Shown piece after piece: positions 7,334 through 15,875 of a stretch of 64,000 nucleotides of DNA (positions are counted from its first letter, which is position 1; every line of letters starts with the position of its first letter). Under the pieces are notes generated by a model that had not been told where the DNA came from, made no database searches, and saw only the letters and a list, made by a program, of their open reading frames with translations. A program made the translations under genes and the position numbers. Origin of the DNA: Verrucomicrobiota bacterium (GTDB lineage Bacteria > Verrucomicrobiota > Verrucomicrobiia > Opitutales > Opitutaceae). The stretch is from positions 1 through 64,000 of the forward strand of contig JAFEGO010000094.1 in NCBI GenBank assembly GCA_018239845.1, written 5' to 3'.

Positions 7334-8578
7334 TCACATCATCCGCGCCCAGAGGAGCTTGAGGTAGCGGCTCTCCAGGCAATTCGAGTACACGGGGTGG
7401 TCCACGCCGGGGCCGGTGCGGTCGAAGATTTGCAGGCGGCGGTTCAGGCGGTGCACGCCTTTGATCACGCAGCCTTCGAAATCCTCCAGCGACACGAGGC
7501 CGGAGCAGGAGCACGTCACGAAGAGGCCGCCGGGTTTCACCAGGCTCGCGGCGATGGTGTTGAGGTCGGCGTACTTTCGCATGCCTTCGGCGGCGAAGGC
7601 TGGATCACGCGTCATCACGAACTTCGGCGGGTCGCAAAGCACGGCGTCGAAGACCTCGCCGTTTTTCTGCATCTGCCGCGCGTAAGCGAAGGCGTCGGTG
7701 TGCACCCACTTGAGCTTGTTGGGCGAGACCTGGTTGAGGTTCGCGTTGCGGCGGCCCTGCGCGATGGCCTTTTCGTCGAGGTCCACCGCGGTCACCTCGG
7801 CGGCGCCGCCGAGGATCGCGTTGATCGAAAAGCCGCCGGTGTAGCTGCAGAGGTCGAGGACGCGCAGGCCCTTCACGAGCTGGCCGAAGCGTTTCCGGTT
7901 GTCGCGCTGGTCGCAGAAAAAGCCGGTCTTGTGGCCCTCGGCGAAATCCACCTCGTACTTCACGTCGCCTTCCTTGATGCGCACCTTGTCGGGCGCGGAG
8001 GCGGTGATCTCCTTCATCTGCGAGGGCTTGATACCTTCGAGGCTGCCGAGGTCGTGGTCCACATGGACGCGCACGTGCTTCGTGCCGAGCAGCTCGTGCA
8101 GCAGCGGCAGCCACTTCGGCAGGCGTTGGAAAATTCCGAGCGAGTACACGTCGCAGTACAGCGTGTCGGCGTAGCGGTCGATCGTGAGGCCGCTGACGCC
8201 GTCGCCGTCGGAGTTGAGCACGCGGTAGGCGTTGGTCGTCTCGTCGAGTTTGAACATCTCCCGGCGCAGCGCCACCGCGCGGCGGATCGCCGTCTCGAAA
8301 TACTCCTCGCCCAGCGGCTGGGCGGTGTGGGTCACGACGCGCAGCGGCATCTTCGCGCGCGGGTTGAAGAGGCCGATGCCCACGCGCTCGCCGAACTTGT
8401 CGTACACCGAGACGAGGTCGCCCGGCTTCGCATCGCGCGACACCTCGCCGAGCATGCGCGGGAAGATCGCCGGCTGGAAGCTCACGAACTTCAGCTGCGC
8501 CCACGGCTTCGCCCACGTCGTGCGGTCGATCACCTTGGGCGGTGCTTTGTCGGGAAATTCTTCGGGCGCTTCGTCCAT
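7334..8578 (-). CDS. rlmI: Class I SAM-dependent rRNA (cytosine-5) methyltransferase, RlmI type
   Basis: Proteins of this family methylate a cytosine of 23S rRNA. The 414-residue product has an N-terminal PUA-like RNA-binding part (PRMLGEVSRDAKPGDLVSVY), a middle domain with NSDGDGVSGLTIDRY, and a Rossmann methyltransferase domain with SAM motif LDLCSYTGGFSI and the catalytic-loop motif CDPPKF. ATG 8578 (MDEAPEEF) is preferred; a TTG at 8614 gives a longer Arg-rich start. The exact target base is inferred from the family only. It is divergent from the heparinase operon. Confidence 0.85.
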   Translation of the reverse strand: MDEAPEEFPDKAPPKVIDRTTWAKPWAQLKFVSFQPAIFPRMLGEVSRDAKPGDLVSVYDKFGERVGIGLFNPRAKMPLRVVTHTAQPLGEEYFETAIRRAVALRREMFKLDETTNAYRVLNSDGDGVSGLTIDRYADTLYCDVYSLGIFQRLPKWLPLLHELLGTKHVRVHVDHDLGSLEGIKPSQMKEITASAPDKVRIKEGDVKYEVDFAEGHKTGFFCDQRDNRKRFGQLVKGLRVLDLCSYTGGFSINAILGGAAEVTAVDLDEKAIAQGRRNANLNQVSPNKLKWVHTDAFAYARQMQKNGEVFDAVLCDPPKFVMTRDPAFAAEGMRKYADLNTIAASLVKPGGLFVTCSCSGLVSLEDFEGCVIKGVHRLNRRLQIFDRTGPGVDHPVYSNCLESRYLKLLWARMM

Positions 8579-8710
8579 CCGCACAGAAATGTCCGGCCGC
8601 CGCGCCGCTGGCAAGGTCGCGCGCGCCTCACCGCCATCCTACAGGTTGAACAGAACATTCAAACGGGAAAGCTTGTCGGCTCCGGATGCTTGCGCGTTGC
8701 TAGGCGCACC

Positions 8711-11047
8711 ATGCGCGTTACCCCCATCAACAGCGCGGAGGCGGTATTCGAGCCGTTTTTCGACGAGCACCTCCGTGAACTCGACCAGTGGAATTTCGAG
8801 ACCCCCGGCGCCGTCGGCCCCACCCGCGTCCCCGGCTGGGCCTTCATCATCTTCAACTGGGCCCGCCCTGCGCCCGACGGCCTCGTCCTCCGGATGCACC
8901 GCGCCTACCCCGCGCTCGACTGCGCCGCCTACAACCGTCTGCTCGTCACCCTCAACGTCCCGGACGGGCACCGCATCACGATCCGCGCCGAAACCGATGT
9001 CGGCCTGCTCGAGCGCACCAGCGAGCCCGCCGGCGCGACGCGCCGCGAGGAGGCACTCGATCTCGCGGGGGCGAAACAGATCCGCGCCCTCACCGTCGAG
9101 GTGCGCAGTCCTAATCCGGGCGCCGGTTCCGGCTGGCTCCTCTGGTTTGGCCTGCAGCACACCGACCGCCTCGCCGCCCACCTCGGCCAGTGGAAAGGCT
9201 ACGACGAGCGCTGGGACAAATATCTCCAGCCGCCCGACTTCAAGCCCACCTACCGCCCCAGCTATGGCATCATGATCGATGCCGACGAGCTCGACGGCGT
9301 GCGCCGCGATTTCGCCGCGTCGCCCGTGACCGCCGAGCTGCGCACCGTCGCTGAGCGCGCCCGCGGACAAAACCCCGAGGGCATGATCGGCGAAAACCTG
9401 AATTTCTGGAGCGCCAACGTCTTTCGCCGCGAGCGCGACATCGGCAAGATGCTATCGCTCCACGGCTCGTTCGCCGCGCAGGCCGGCCTGCTCTGGCAGG
9501 ACCCGGAGCTGTGCCGCCTCGCCGCGCGCTTCGCGCTGAGCCTCGTGCACTGCGAGCACTGGGAGGACATCTTCTTCGCGCACATGCGCGGCTCCACGTG
9601 GGACCAGCGCGGGTTCGTGCAGTCGATCGGCGCGTGGGATTGCGCCGTGATCCTCGACCTCTGCGGCGAGTGGTTCACCCCGCTCGGCCGCGAACTCGTG
9701 CTGCGCCGCCTCGCCACCGAGGCCCACGGCGCGATGTGCCACGCGTCGTGGTGGTGGGAATACATGTACCACACCAACCAGATGGCGTGGATCTCCCCCG
9801 CCCGCCTCTACGCGCTCCTCGTGCTCGAGCGCACCATGCCCGCGCGCTTCGAAAACTACCCCAAGCCGGAAAAATCCCGCGTCGCCCCGCACACCGATCT
9901 CGCCTGGCAGAACCTTGCGGAAAACATCTCCAAGGCCCTCCTCCCCGACGGCGGCTACCTCGAGGGCGCGACGTATTTCACGTGGACCGCCCGGCAGGCG
10001 ATCCTCGGCGCGCAGCTCTACGCGCGCGGCCGCGGGCAGGACCCGCGCGGCTTCGTCTCCCCCGCCCTGCTCCGCACCGGCCGCCTCGCCGAGATGCTTT
10101 ACTCCACCGACGACGGCCAGGAAATGATCCTCACCGGCGACGCCGTGATGACCGTCGGCGAAGGCGTGGCCTTCCTCGCGTGGCTGCTCCCGCAGTCGCA
10201 TTGGGTCACCATCTTGCGCAAGCAGCTCAAGCGCGCGGGCGCCGCGCCCTTGCTCCTCAGCCTGCGCCTCGCGCGCGAGGTCCCGGCCGAGGGTCCGGCC
10301 TTCTCCCCGTTTTTGGAAATGCCCGACACCGGCATGATGTGCTCCGTCCGCCGCCTCGGCCCCGAGCTCGTGAAGCTCTTCATCCTCGGCAACAAGTCCG
10401 GCGGCGACCACCAGCACGAGGACAAGGGCAGCTTCACCCTCGAGTGCGCGGGCGACAGCTTTGCCTTCGACTTCGGCGTGGTGGACTACGCCAACCCCAT
10501 CACCGACCAGCTCAAGTGGTGCCAGCGCCACAACATGCTCGCGCCCTGGTACGACGAGGTGCGGCCCAAGCCCAAGAATCCGATCTACGCCGACATCAAG
10601 CCGCAGGGCCGCGGCGACGCCACGGCGTTCTCCGCCACGATGGACCTCACCGCCGGCTGGGAAGGCTGGTTCACGAAGTGGCACCGCACGTGGGATTCGC
10701 CGGCGCCCGACACCATCGTCATCACCGATGACTGGGCCGTGGAAAAAGGTCGCGGCGCGGTCTTCCACTGGACCACCCGCCTACCCATGCGGATCGAGGG
10801 CCGCCGCGTGATCATCGAGGGTCGCCGCGCCACCGCCGAGCTCACGATCCCCGACGGCGTGGAGGCGCAGCTCGACCAGCTCCCCCTGCAGGACCCGCGC
10901 CGCACCGCCGTCGAGCAGGACCGTCGCGACATCATCCAGTTCGGCTGGAAACTCGCCGAGACGCAGCCGCGCCTCACGCTCCGCCAAGCCGGCCAATCCG
11001 GCCAGTTGCGCGTCGCGGTGAAGCTCACGCTCAAGTCCGCCGCCTGA
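8711..11047 (+). CDS. Heparinase II/III-like protein, paralog 1
   Basis: A 778-residue protein of the heparinase II/III group, enzymes that cleave uronic-acid polysaccharides or their oligomers by beta-elimination. It has a roughly 200-residue N-terminal part beginning INSAEAVFEPFFDEHL, a helical (alpha/alpha toroid) middle with SWWWEYMYHTNQMAW near residues 345-357, and the heparinase-type beta-sandwich. The latter carries GGDHQHEDKGSF, with His567, His569 and Asp571 at the expected metal/catalytic site. There is no signal peptide, so it probably acts inside the cell on imported oligomers. The frame is open back to 7274, but ATG 8711 matches the starts of its two paralogs. Its TGA overlaps the next ATG (TGATG). 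Substrate unknown. Confidence 0.85.
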   Translation: MRVTPINSAEAVFEPFFDEHLRELDQWNFETPGAVGPTRVPGWAFIIFNWARPAPDGLVLRMHRAYPALDCAAYNRLLVTLNVPDGHRITIRAETDVGLLERTSEPAGATRREEALDLAGAKQIRALTVEVRSPNPGAGSGWLLWFGLQHTDRLAAHLGQWKGYDERWDKYLQPPDFKPTYRPSYGIMIDADELDGVRRDFAASPVTAELRTVAERARGQNPEGMIGENLNFWSANVFRRERDIGKMLSLHGSFAAQAGLLWQDPELCRLAARFALSLVHCEHWEDIFFAHMRGSTWDQRGFVQSIGAWDCAVILDLCGEWFTPLGRELVLRRLATEAHGAMCHASWWWEYMYHTNQMAWISPARLYALLVLERTMPARFENYPKPEKSRVAPHTDLAWQNLAENISKALLPDGGYLEGATYFTWTARQAILGAQLYARGRGQDPRGFVSPALLRTGRLAEMLYSTDDGQEMILTGDAVMTVGEGVAFLAWLLPQSHWVTILRKQLKRAGAAPLLLSLRLAREVPAEGPAFSPFLEMPDTGMMCSVRRLGPELVKLFILGNKSGGDHQHEDKGSFTLECAGDSFAFDFGVVDYANPITDQLKWCQRHNMLAPWYDEVRPKPKNPIYADIKPQGRGDATAFSATMDLTAGWEGWFTKWHRTWDSPAPDTIVITDDWAVEKGRGAVFHWTTRLPMRIEGRRVIIEGRRATAELTIPDGVEAQLDQLPLQDPRRTAVEQDRRDIIQFGWKLAETQPRLTLRQAGQSGQLRVAVKLTLKSAA

Positions 11048-11838
11048 TGAAATTCCGCCGGTGGCTCTCCCTCGCCTGTCTCGGCGCCGCGTTATCGCCG
11101 GCCCTGCGACTCGCGGCGACGGAGCCCCCGCTCACCGCGGCCTGGCAGGCGCTCTCGGACGGGTTTTACGAGGACGCCATGCAGCAGTTCGCCGCCGCCG
11201 GGGATTCGCGCGAGGCGCGGCTCGGGCTGGCCATGGCGCAGTGCAGCCGCGCGCCGACCACCGCGTCCTCGCTCGACGAGGCCCGCGCGCAGTTCGAGCG
11301 CCTCGCCCCCGGCGACGACGAGACCGGCCACGCCGCCCGCTATTTCCTGGGCCGGCTGCAACAGCTGCACCCCATCTCGCCCGACGCCACCGCCGCCGCG
11401 CGCATTTACGAACAACTCGTCGCCACGCGCGCGGATGACCGCTGGTGCCGCCTCGCCTTGGTCAAGCTGGCCGTACTACGGCTGACCGGCAGCGCCTCGC
11501 CCGAAAGCATCGCCGCCGTCGAGCCCCTGCTCGCGCGCACGGCCGATCCCGTCACCCAGCGCGACCTGCATCTCGTGATTTCCGAGGTGCGCCTGCACCG
11601 CGGCTTGGTCGATGCGACGACCCTCTCGCACCTGCAGGCGGCGCTCGACGAACCGACGCTGCCCGCGGACCTCCGCGCCGACCTCCTCATCCAAACGGCG
11701 CGCGTCGCCCTCCAGCTCGGCGACCCGGCCACGGCCCGGGCGCGCTACGAACGCTTCATCCGCGAGTTTCCCAAGGACCGCCGGCTCTACACCATCCAGC
11801 AGGCGCTCGCGCACCTCGGCGAGCCGTTCCCGCCATGA
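11047..11838 (+). CDS. Secreted helical-repeat (TPR-like) protein of the heparinase operon
   Basis: A 263-residue protein with a signal peptide (MKFRRWLSLACLGAALSPALRLAA) followed by a helical Ala/Leu-rich body with TPR-like pairs, for example FYEDAMQQFAAAGDSREARL and GDPATARARYERFIREFP. Such proteins usually act as scaffolds or adaptors; no enzyme motif is seen. It is locked between paralog 1 (TGATG overlap) and the solute-binding protein (ATGA overlap), so translation is probably coupled. It may assist the binding protein or a cell-surface complex, but that is only inference from position. Confidence 0.7.
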   Translation: MKFRRWLSLACLGAALSPALRLAATEPPLTAAWQALSDGFYEDAMQQFAAAGDSREARLGLAMAQCSRAPTTASSLDEARAQFERLAPGDDETGHAARYFLGRLQQLHPISPDATAAARIYEQLVATRADDRWCRLALVKLAVLRLTGSASPESIAAVEPLLARTADPVTQRDLHLVISEVRLHRGLVDATTLSHLQAALDEPTLPADLRADLLIQTARVALQLGDPATARARYERFIREFPKDRRLYTIQQALAHLGEPFPP

Positions 11839-13415
11839 GCCGCCGCCAGATCTCCACGCTCCTGGCGGTCGCGCTGCTCCTCGCCGCGTACGCGCTCTCC
11901 GCGCGCCACCTGTTTCGCCCGTCGGAGAAAAACGCGCCGCGCGTCACGCTGCGCTTCGCGCACTGGCAGTTGGAGGCGGGCATGCGCGAGGCCTTCGACC
12001 AGGTCGCGCAACGCTACATGCAGCTGCACCCCGACGTGCGCGTGGAGCAGCTCGCGGTGCCCGGCACCGTTTACAAGCAGTGGCTCAGCACGCAGCTCGC
12101 CGGCGGCACCGTGCCCGACCTCGTCAGCTTCAACTCGACGGACCCCACCCTCATGGCGCAGCTGCCGCGCCACTTCGTGGCGATCAGCCGCTGGCTGGAG
12201 GAGCCCAATCCCTACAACGCCGGCACGCGCCTCGCCGGCGTCCCGTGGCGGCTGACGTTCATCGACGGCGGGCGCAACCGCTCCACCTACCTCGACCAGT
12301 ACCGCAATTACTACGCCGTGGGCCTCAGCACGCAGTCGATGCGGATGTTCTACAACCGCGACCTCCTGCGGGAGATCACCGGGAGCGACACGCCGCCCGC
12401 GGATTTCCAGGCGTGGCTCGCGCTCTGCCAGCGCGTGCGCGCGCACCGGCCCGGGCTCCAGGCCGTGGCCGGCTCGCGCGAGCAGTTGAACTGGCTCCTG
12501 CCCACCTTCCTCAATCAGGCGACCATGCGCTGGATGATGCGCAGCGACCACGCGCTGCGCTACTCGGCGACGGCCACCGATTTCTTCACCGACTATCTCC
12601 GCGGCCGGTGGGACCTGCGTTCCCCGGAGGTCCAGAAATCCCTGCGCATCGCCCGCGCCTTCGGCGGCGAGATGCCGCCGGGTTTTCTCCAGCTCGACCG
12701 CGACAGCGCGACGCAGGCCTTCATGCGCGGCGAGGCGCTTTTCATCCCCAGCGGCACGTGGGACTACCCCACGATGCGCGCGCAGGCCTCCTTCGCGATC
12801 GGGGCTTTCCGCGTGCCCCTGCCGGCGGATGACGACCGCGAGTACGGCGGCGATGCGCTCCAGCCCGTGTCCGACGGCAGCCTCTCGACCGCGATGCCAT
12901 TTTACCTCGCCAAGCAAAGCCGCCACCAGGCCGAGGCCATCGACTTCCTCCGCTTCGTCACGAGCATCGAGGGCAACCGCCTCTTCTCGCACGCGAGCCA
13001 CTGGATGCCCTCGGTCGAGGGCGTGGAGATCGACGCCGAGTTGAAACCCTTCGCGCGCATCCTCGACGGTTACATGACCCTCGACGGCTACAATGCCCCC
13101 GCGCTCATCGGCGGCCCCGGCGCGGACACCACCCGCCTCTTCGAGACCAACCTCAGCCTGCTCTACGCGCCCAACGGCGGCGTCGAGGCCCTCACCGCGG
13201 CCATCGAAAGCCGCTACCGCGCCACCGTGCGCTCCGACCTCACACGCGTGCTCAGCACCCAGCGGGAAAATCTCCGCCGCCGCGACACCGCGCTCGGCGC
13301 CCTGCTCTTTCTCGGCCCGCCGGAGCAAGCCGAGGCGGCGCGCCAGCTCTCCGGCCAGCACCTCGTGGAAACCCAGGCCTGCCTCCTCGCCGACACCCTG
13401 GCGCAGACCCGTTGA
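11835..13415 (+). CDS. ABC-type extracellular solute-binding protein (family 1, sugar type)
   Basis: A 526-residue family 1 solute-binding protein, expected to capture a sugar outside the cytoplasmic membrane. The N-terminus (MSRRQISTLLAVALLLAAYA) is a signal or anchor without a lipobox cysteine. The body follows the family pattern: VTLRFAHWQLEAGMREAFDQ, GGTVPDLVSFNSTDP, MRMFYNRDLLREI, then EALFIPSGTWDYP. Residues after about 440 form an unusual helical tail (RENLRRRDTALGALLFLGPP). It starts on an ATGA overlap. No permease or ATPase gene occurs anywhere nearby, so its transporter must be encoded elsewhere or the protein has been repurposed. Confidence 0.85.
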   Translation: MSRRQISTLLAVALLLAAYALSARHLFRPSEKNAPRVTLRFAHWQLEAGMREAFDQVAQRYMQLHPDVRVEQLAVPGTVYKQWLSTQLAGGTVPDLVSFNSTDPTLMAQLPRHFVAISRWLEEPNPYNAGTRLAGVPWRLTFIDGGRNRSTYLDQYRNYYAVGLSTQSMRMFYNRDLLREITGSDTPPADFQAWLALCQRVRAHRPGLQAVAGSREQLNWLLPTFLNQATMRWMMRSDHALRYSATATDFFTDYLRGRWDLRSPEVQKSLRIARAFGGEMPPGFLQLDRDSATQAFMRGEALFIPSGTWDYPTMRAQASFAIGAFRVPLPADDDREYGGDALQPVSDGSLSTAMPFYLAKQSRHQAEAIDFLRFVTSIEGNRLFSHASHWMPSVEGVEIDAELKPFARILDGYMTLDGYNAPALIGGPGADTTRLFETNLSLLYAPNGGVEALTAAIESRYRATVRSDLTRVLSTQRENLRRRDTALGALLFLGPPEQAEAARQLSGQHLVETQACLLADTLAQTR

Positions 13416-13431
13416 ACCCACTTTTTTCTTC

Positions 13432-15804
13432 ATGCACCTGACCTCCATCAACAGCGCCGAGGCGGTTTTCGAACCGTTCTTCGACGCCCGTCTCAGCGAA
13501 ATTTCCCAATGGACGATCGATCCCGCGGGCGCCACCGGCATCCGCCAGGTCACCGGCTGGGCCTTCATCGTCCACCAATGGCAGCGGCCCGCGCCCGACG
13601 GCACCGTGCTGCACATGCACCGCCGCTACGAGAACCTCGACTGCTCGGACCACGACCGCCTCGTCGTCTGCCTCAACCTGCCCGAGGACAGCATCATCAC
13701 CCTCACCGCCGAGACCGACGCCGGCCCGCGCACCCGCACGGGTGAACCGCTCGGCGCGATCCGCCGCGAGGAATGGCTGCCGCTCGACGGCGCGAAAAAA
13801 ATCCTCTCGCTCACCGTCGTGGCGCGGAATCCCCGCCCCACCGCCGGCTCCGCCTGGCTGCTCTGGTTCGCCCTGCAGGACACCGCGCGCCTGAAGTCGC
13901 ACCTCAAGCAGTGGGAAAACTTCGACGAGCGCTGGGAGAAATACCTCCAACCGGAGACCTACGAACCGGCGTTCAAGCCGACCTACGGCCTGCTCATCAA
14001 CGCCGAGGAACTCGACGCGGTCCGCCGCGATTTCACCGACTCGCCCGTCACCGCCGAGCTGCGTGCCGGGGCCGGCTTCGCCCACGCCACGCGGCCCGAA
14101 AGCCTGATCGGCGAGCACATGCCCTACTGGGCGACCAACGCCCTGCGGCGCGAACGTGATTTCAACAAGCTCCTCTCGCTGCACGGCCCCATCGCCGCGC
14201 AGGCCGGCCTGCTCTGGAAGGACAAGGGCCTCTGCCGCCTCGCCGCGCGCTTCGCGCTGAGCATCGCCCTGTGCGGGACGTGGGAGGACAGCTTCTGGGC
14301 CCACTTCCCCGGCGCCACCTCGGAGCAACGCGGCTTCGTCGCCGCCGTGGCGACGTGGGACTGTGCGCTCATCCTCGACCTCTGCGGCGAGTGGTTCACC
14401 CCGCTCGGCCGCGAGGTCATCCTGAAGCGCATCGCCATGGAAGGCCACGGCTCGATGTGCCAGGCCTCGTGGTGGCACGAGTACATGTACTACGGCAACC
14501 AGCTCGCTTGGATCTCCCCCGCGCGCATGTACGGCCTGCTGCTGCTGGAGCACCACATGCCGGCGAGCCATGCGAACCTGCCCAAGCCCCCGGTCTCCCG
14601 CGTCGCCCCGCACACCGAGCAGGCCTGGCTCAATCTGCAGGACAACCTCACGAAGGCCCTCCTGCCCGACGGCGGCAACGTCGAGGGCGTATCCTATTTC
14701 ACCTACACGATCCGGCAGGCCTTCCTCTGCGCCGTGCTCTACGCGCGGACCCGCGGGGTGGAGCTGCGCTCGCTCATCGCGCCGGCGATCCTCCGCACCG
14801 ACCGGCTCGCGGAGATGCTCTACTCCACCGACGACCACCAGGACATGATCCTGAGCGCCGACGCCATGTTTCCCGTGAGCGAAGGCCTCGCCTTCCTCGC
14901 GTGGCTCATGCCACAGTCGCACTGGGTCACCATCTACCGCAAGTCCCTCCGGCGGGCCGGCGCCGCGCCGATGCTACTGCCGCTGCGCCTCGACCGCGAG
15001 ATCCCCGCCGAGGGTCCGCCGCTGTCCGCCGTGTGCGACATGCCCGACACCGGCATGATGTGCTCCGTCCGCCGCCATCGCGGCGAACTCGTGAAGCTCT
15101 TTATCATGGGCAACCCCAACGGCGGCGACCACCAGCACGAGGACAAGGGCAGCTTCGTCCTCGAGTTCGCCGGCGACAGTTTTTCGATGGACTTCGGCGT
15201 GCTCGACTACGCCAACCCCGTCACCGACCTGCTCAAGCAGGCGCAGCGCCACACGATGCTGACGCCGTGGGACGACGCGGTGCGTCCGAAGCCCGCGAAT
15301 CCGATCTACCGGGACCTCCGCCCGGTGGGCACGGGCGACGCCGTGCAGTTCAAGGCCACGCTCGACGTCACCGCCGGCTGGGAAGGCTGGTTCACGCAAT
15401 GGCAGCGCACGTGGGATTCGCCCACGCCGGATCAGTTCACCATCACCGACGACTGGGCCGTGGCCCAGGGCAAGGGCGTCGAGTTTCACTGGGTGACGCG
15501 CCTCCCCATGCGCCGCGAGGGCGACAAGGTCATCATCGAAGGCGCGCGCGCCTATGCCGAGATCACGATCCCGGCCGGCGTCGAGGTGGAGATCGCGGAG
15601 CTGACCCTGCAGGACCCGCGCCGCACCGGCGTCGATACGGTTTACCACGGCGCGAGCAACCGCCGGCTCAACACCATCGCCCCCGGCAGCCAGAGCCTCT
15701 TCGGCTGGGCCCACGCCGCCACGCACCCGCGCCTCACCCTCCGTCAGCCGGGCCGCGCCGGCCGCCTGCAAGTCAACGTCCGCCTGATCCTCAAATCCAC
15801 GTAA
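13432..15804 (+). CDS. Heparinase II/III-like protein, paralog 2
   Basis: A 790-residue paralog of the 8711 gene with the same layout: SINSAEAVFEPFFDARL at the N-terminus, SWWHEYMYYGNQLAW in the toroid, and GGDHQHEDKGSFVLEF with His567 and His569 at exactly the same numbering as in paralog 1. It is about a dozen residues longer because of an insertion near the C-terminus (DTVYHGASNRRLNTIAPG). No signal peptide is seen. It starts 16 bases after the solute-binding gene, so it belongs to the same operon. It may cleave a related but different linkage; substrate unknown. Confidence 0.85.
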   Translation: MHLTSINSAEAVFEPFFDARLSEISQWTIDPAGATGIRQVTGWAFIVHQWQRPAPDGTVLHMHRRYENLDCSDHDRLVVCLNLPEDSIITLTAETDAGPRTRTGEPLGAIRREEWLPLDGAKKILSLTVVARNPRPTAGSAWLLWFALQDTARLKSHLKQWENFDERWEKYLQPETYEPAFKPTYGLLINAEELDAVRRDFTDSPVTAELRAGAGFAHATRPESLIGEHMPYWATNALRRERDFNKLLSLHGPIAAQAGLLWKDKGLCRLAARFALSIALCGTWEDSFWAHFPGATSEQRGFVAAVATWDCALILDLCGEWFTPLGREVILKRIAMEGHGSMCQASWWHEYMYYGNQLAWISPARMYGLLLLEHHMPASHANLPKPPVSRVAPHTEQAWLNLQDNLTKALLPDGGNVEGVSYFTYTIRQAFLCAVLYARTRGVELRSLIAPAILRTDRLAEMLYSTDDHQDMILSADAMFPVSEGLAFLAWLMPQSHWVTIYRKSLRRAGAAPMLLPLRLDREIPAEGPPLSAVCDMPDTGMMCSVRRHRGELVKLFIMGNPNGGDHQHEDKGSFVLEFAGDSFSMDFGVLDYANPVTDLLKQAQRHTMLTPWDDAVRPKPANPIYRDLRPVGTGDAVQFKATLDVTAGWEGWFTQWQRTWDSPTPDQFTITDDWAVAQGKGVEFHWVTRLPMRREGDKVIIEGARAYAEITIPAGVEVEIAELTLQDPRRTGVDTVYHGASNRRLNTIAPGSQSLFGWAHAATHPRLTLRQPGRAGRLQVNVRLILKST

Positions 15805-15835
15805 CGTCGGTATTCCCGCCTGCCCCATCCTTCAT

Positions 15836-15857
15836 GCAGGCGGGACGCCTGCGCTAC
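15836..15857. repeat. Single REP-like palindrome inside the operon
   Basis: A 7-bp hairpin (GCAGGCG at 15836-15842, CGCCTGC at 15846-15852, loop GGA) is followed by CTAC (15854-15857). On the minus strand this reads GTAG-C plus a palindrome, the same design as the REPIN at 6515 but a different stem sequence. It fills the 71-base gap between paralogs 2 and 3. Confidence 0.55.
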
Positions 15858-15875
15858 CTCAAACCCCACCACCCC

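Noticed and set aside
7274..8710. In-frame upstream extension of the first heparinase paralog
   Set aside because: It is antisense to the rlmI-like gene and has no protein-like composition; ATG 8711 matches the other paralogs.
13093..13431. Upstream open extension of heparinase paralog 2
   Set aside because: It runs inside the 3' end of the solute-binding gene in another frame; ATG 13432 fits the paralog alignment.
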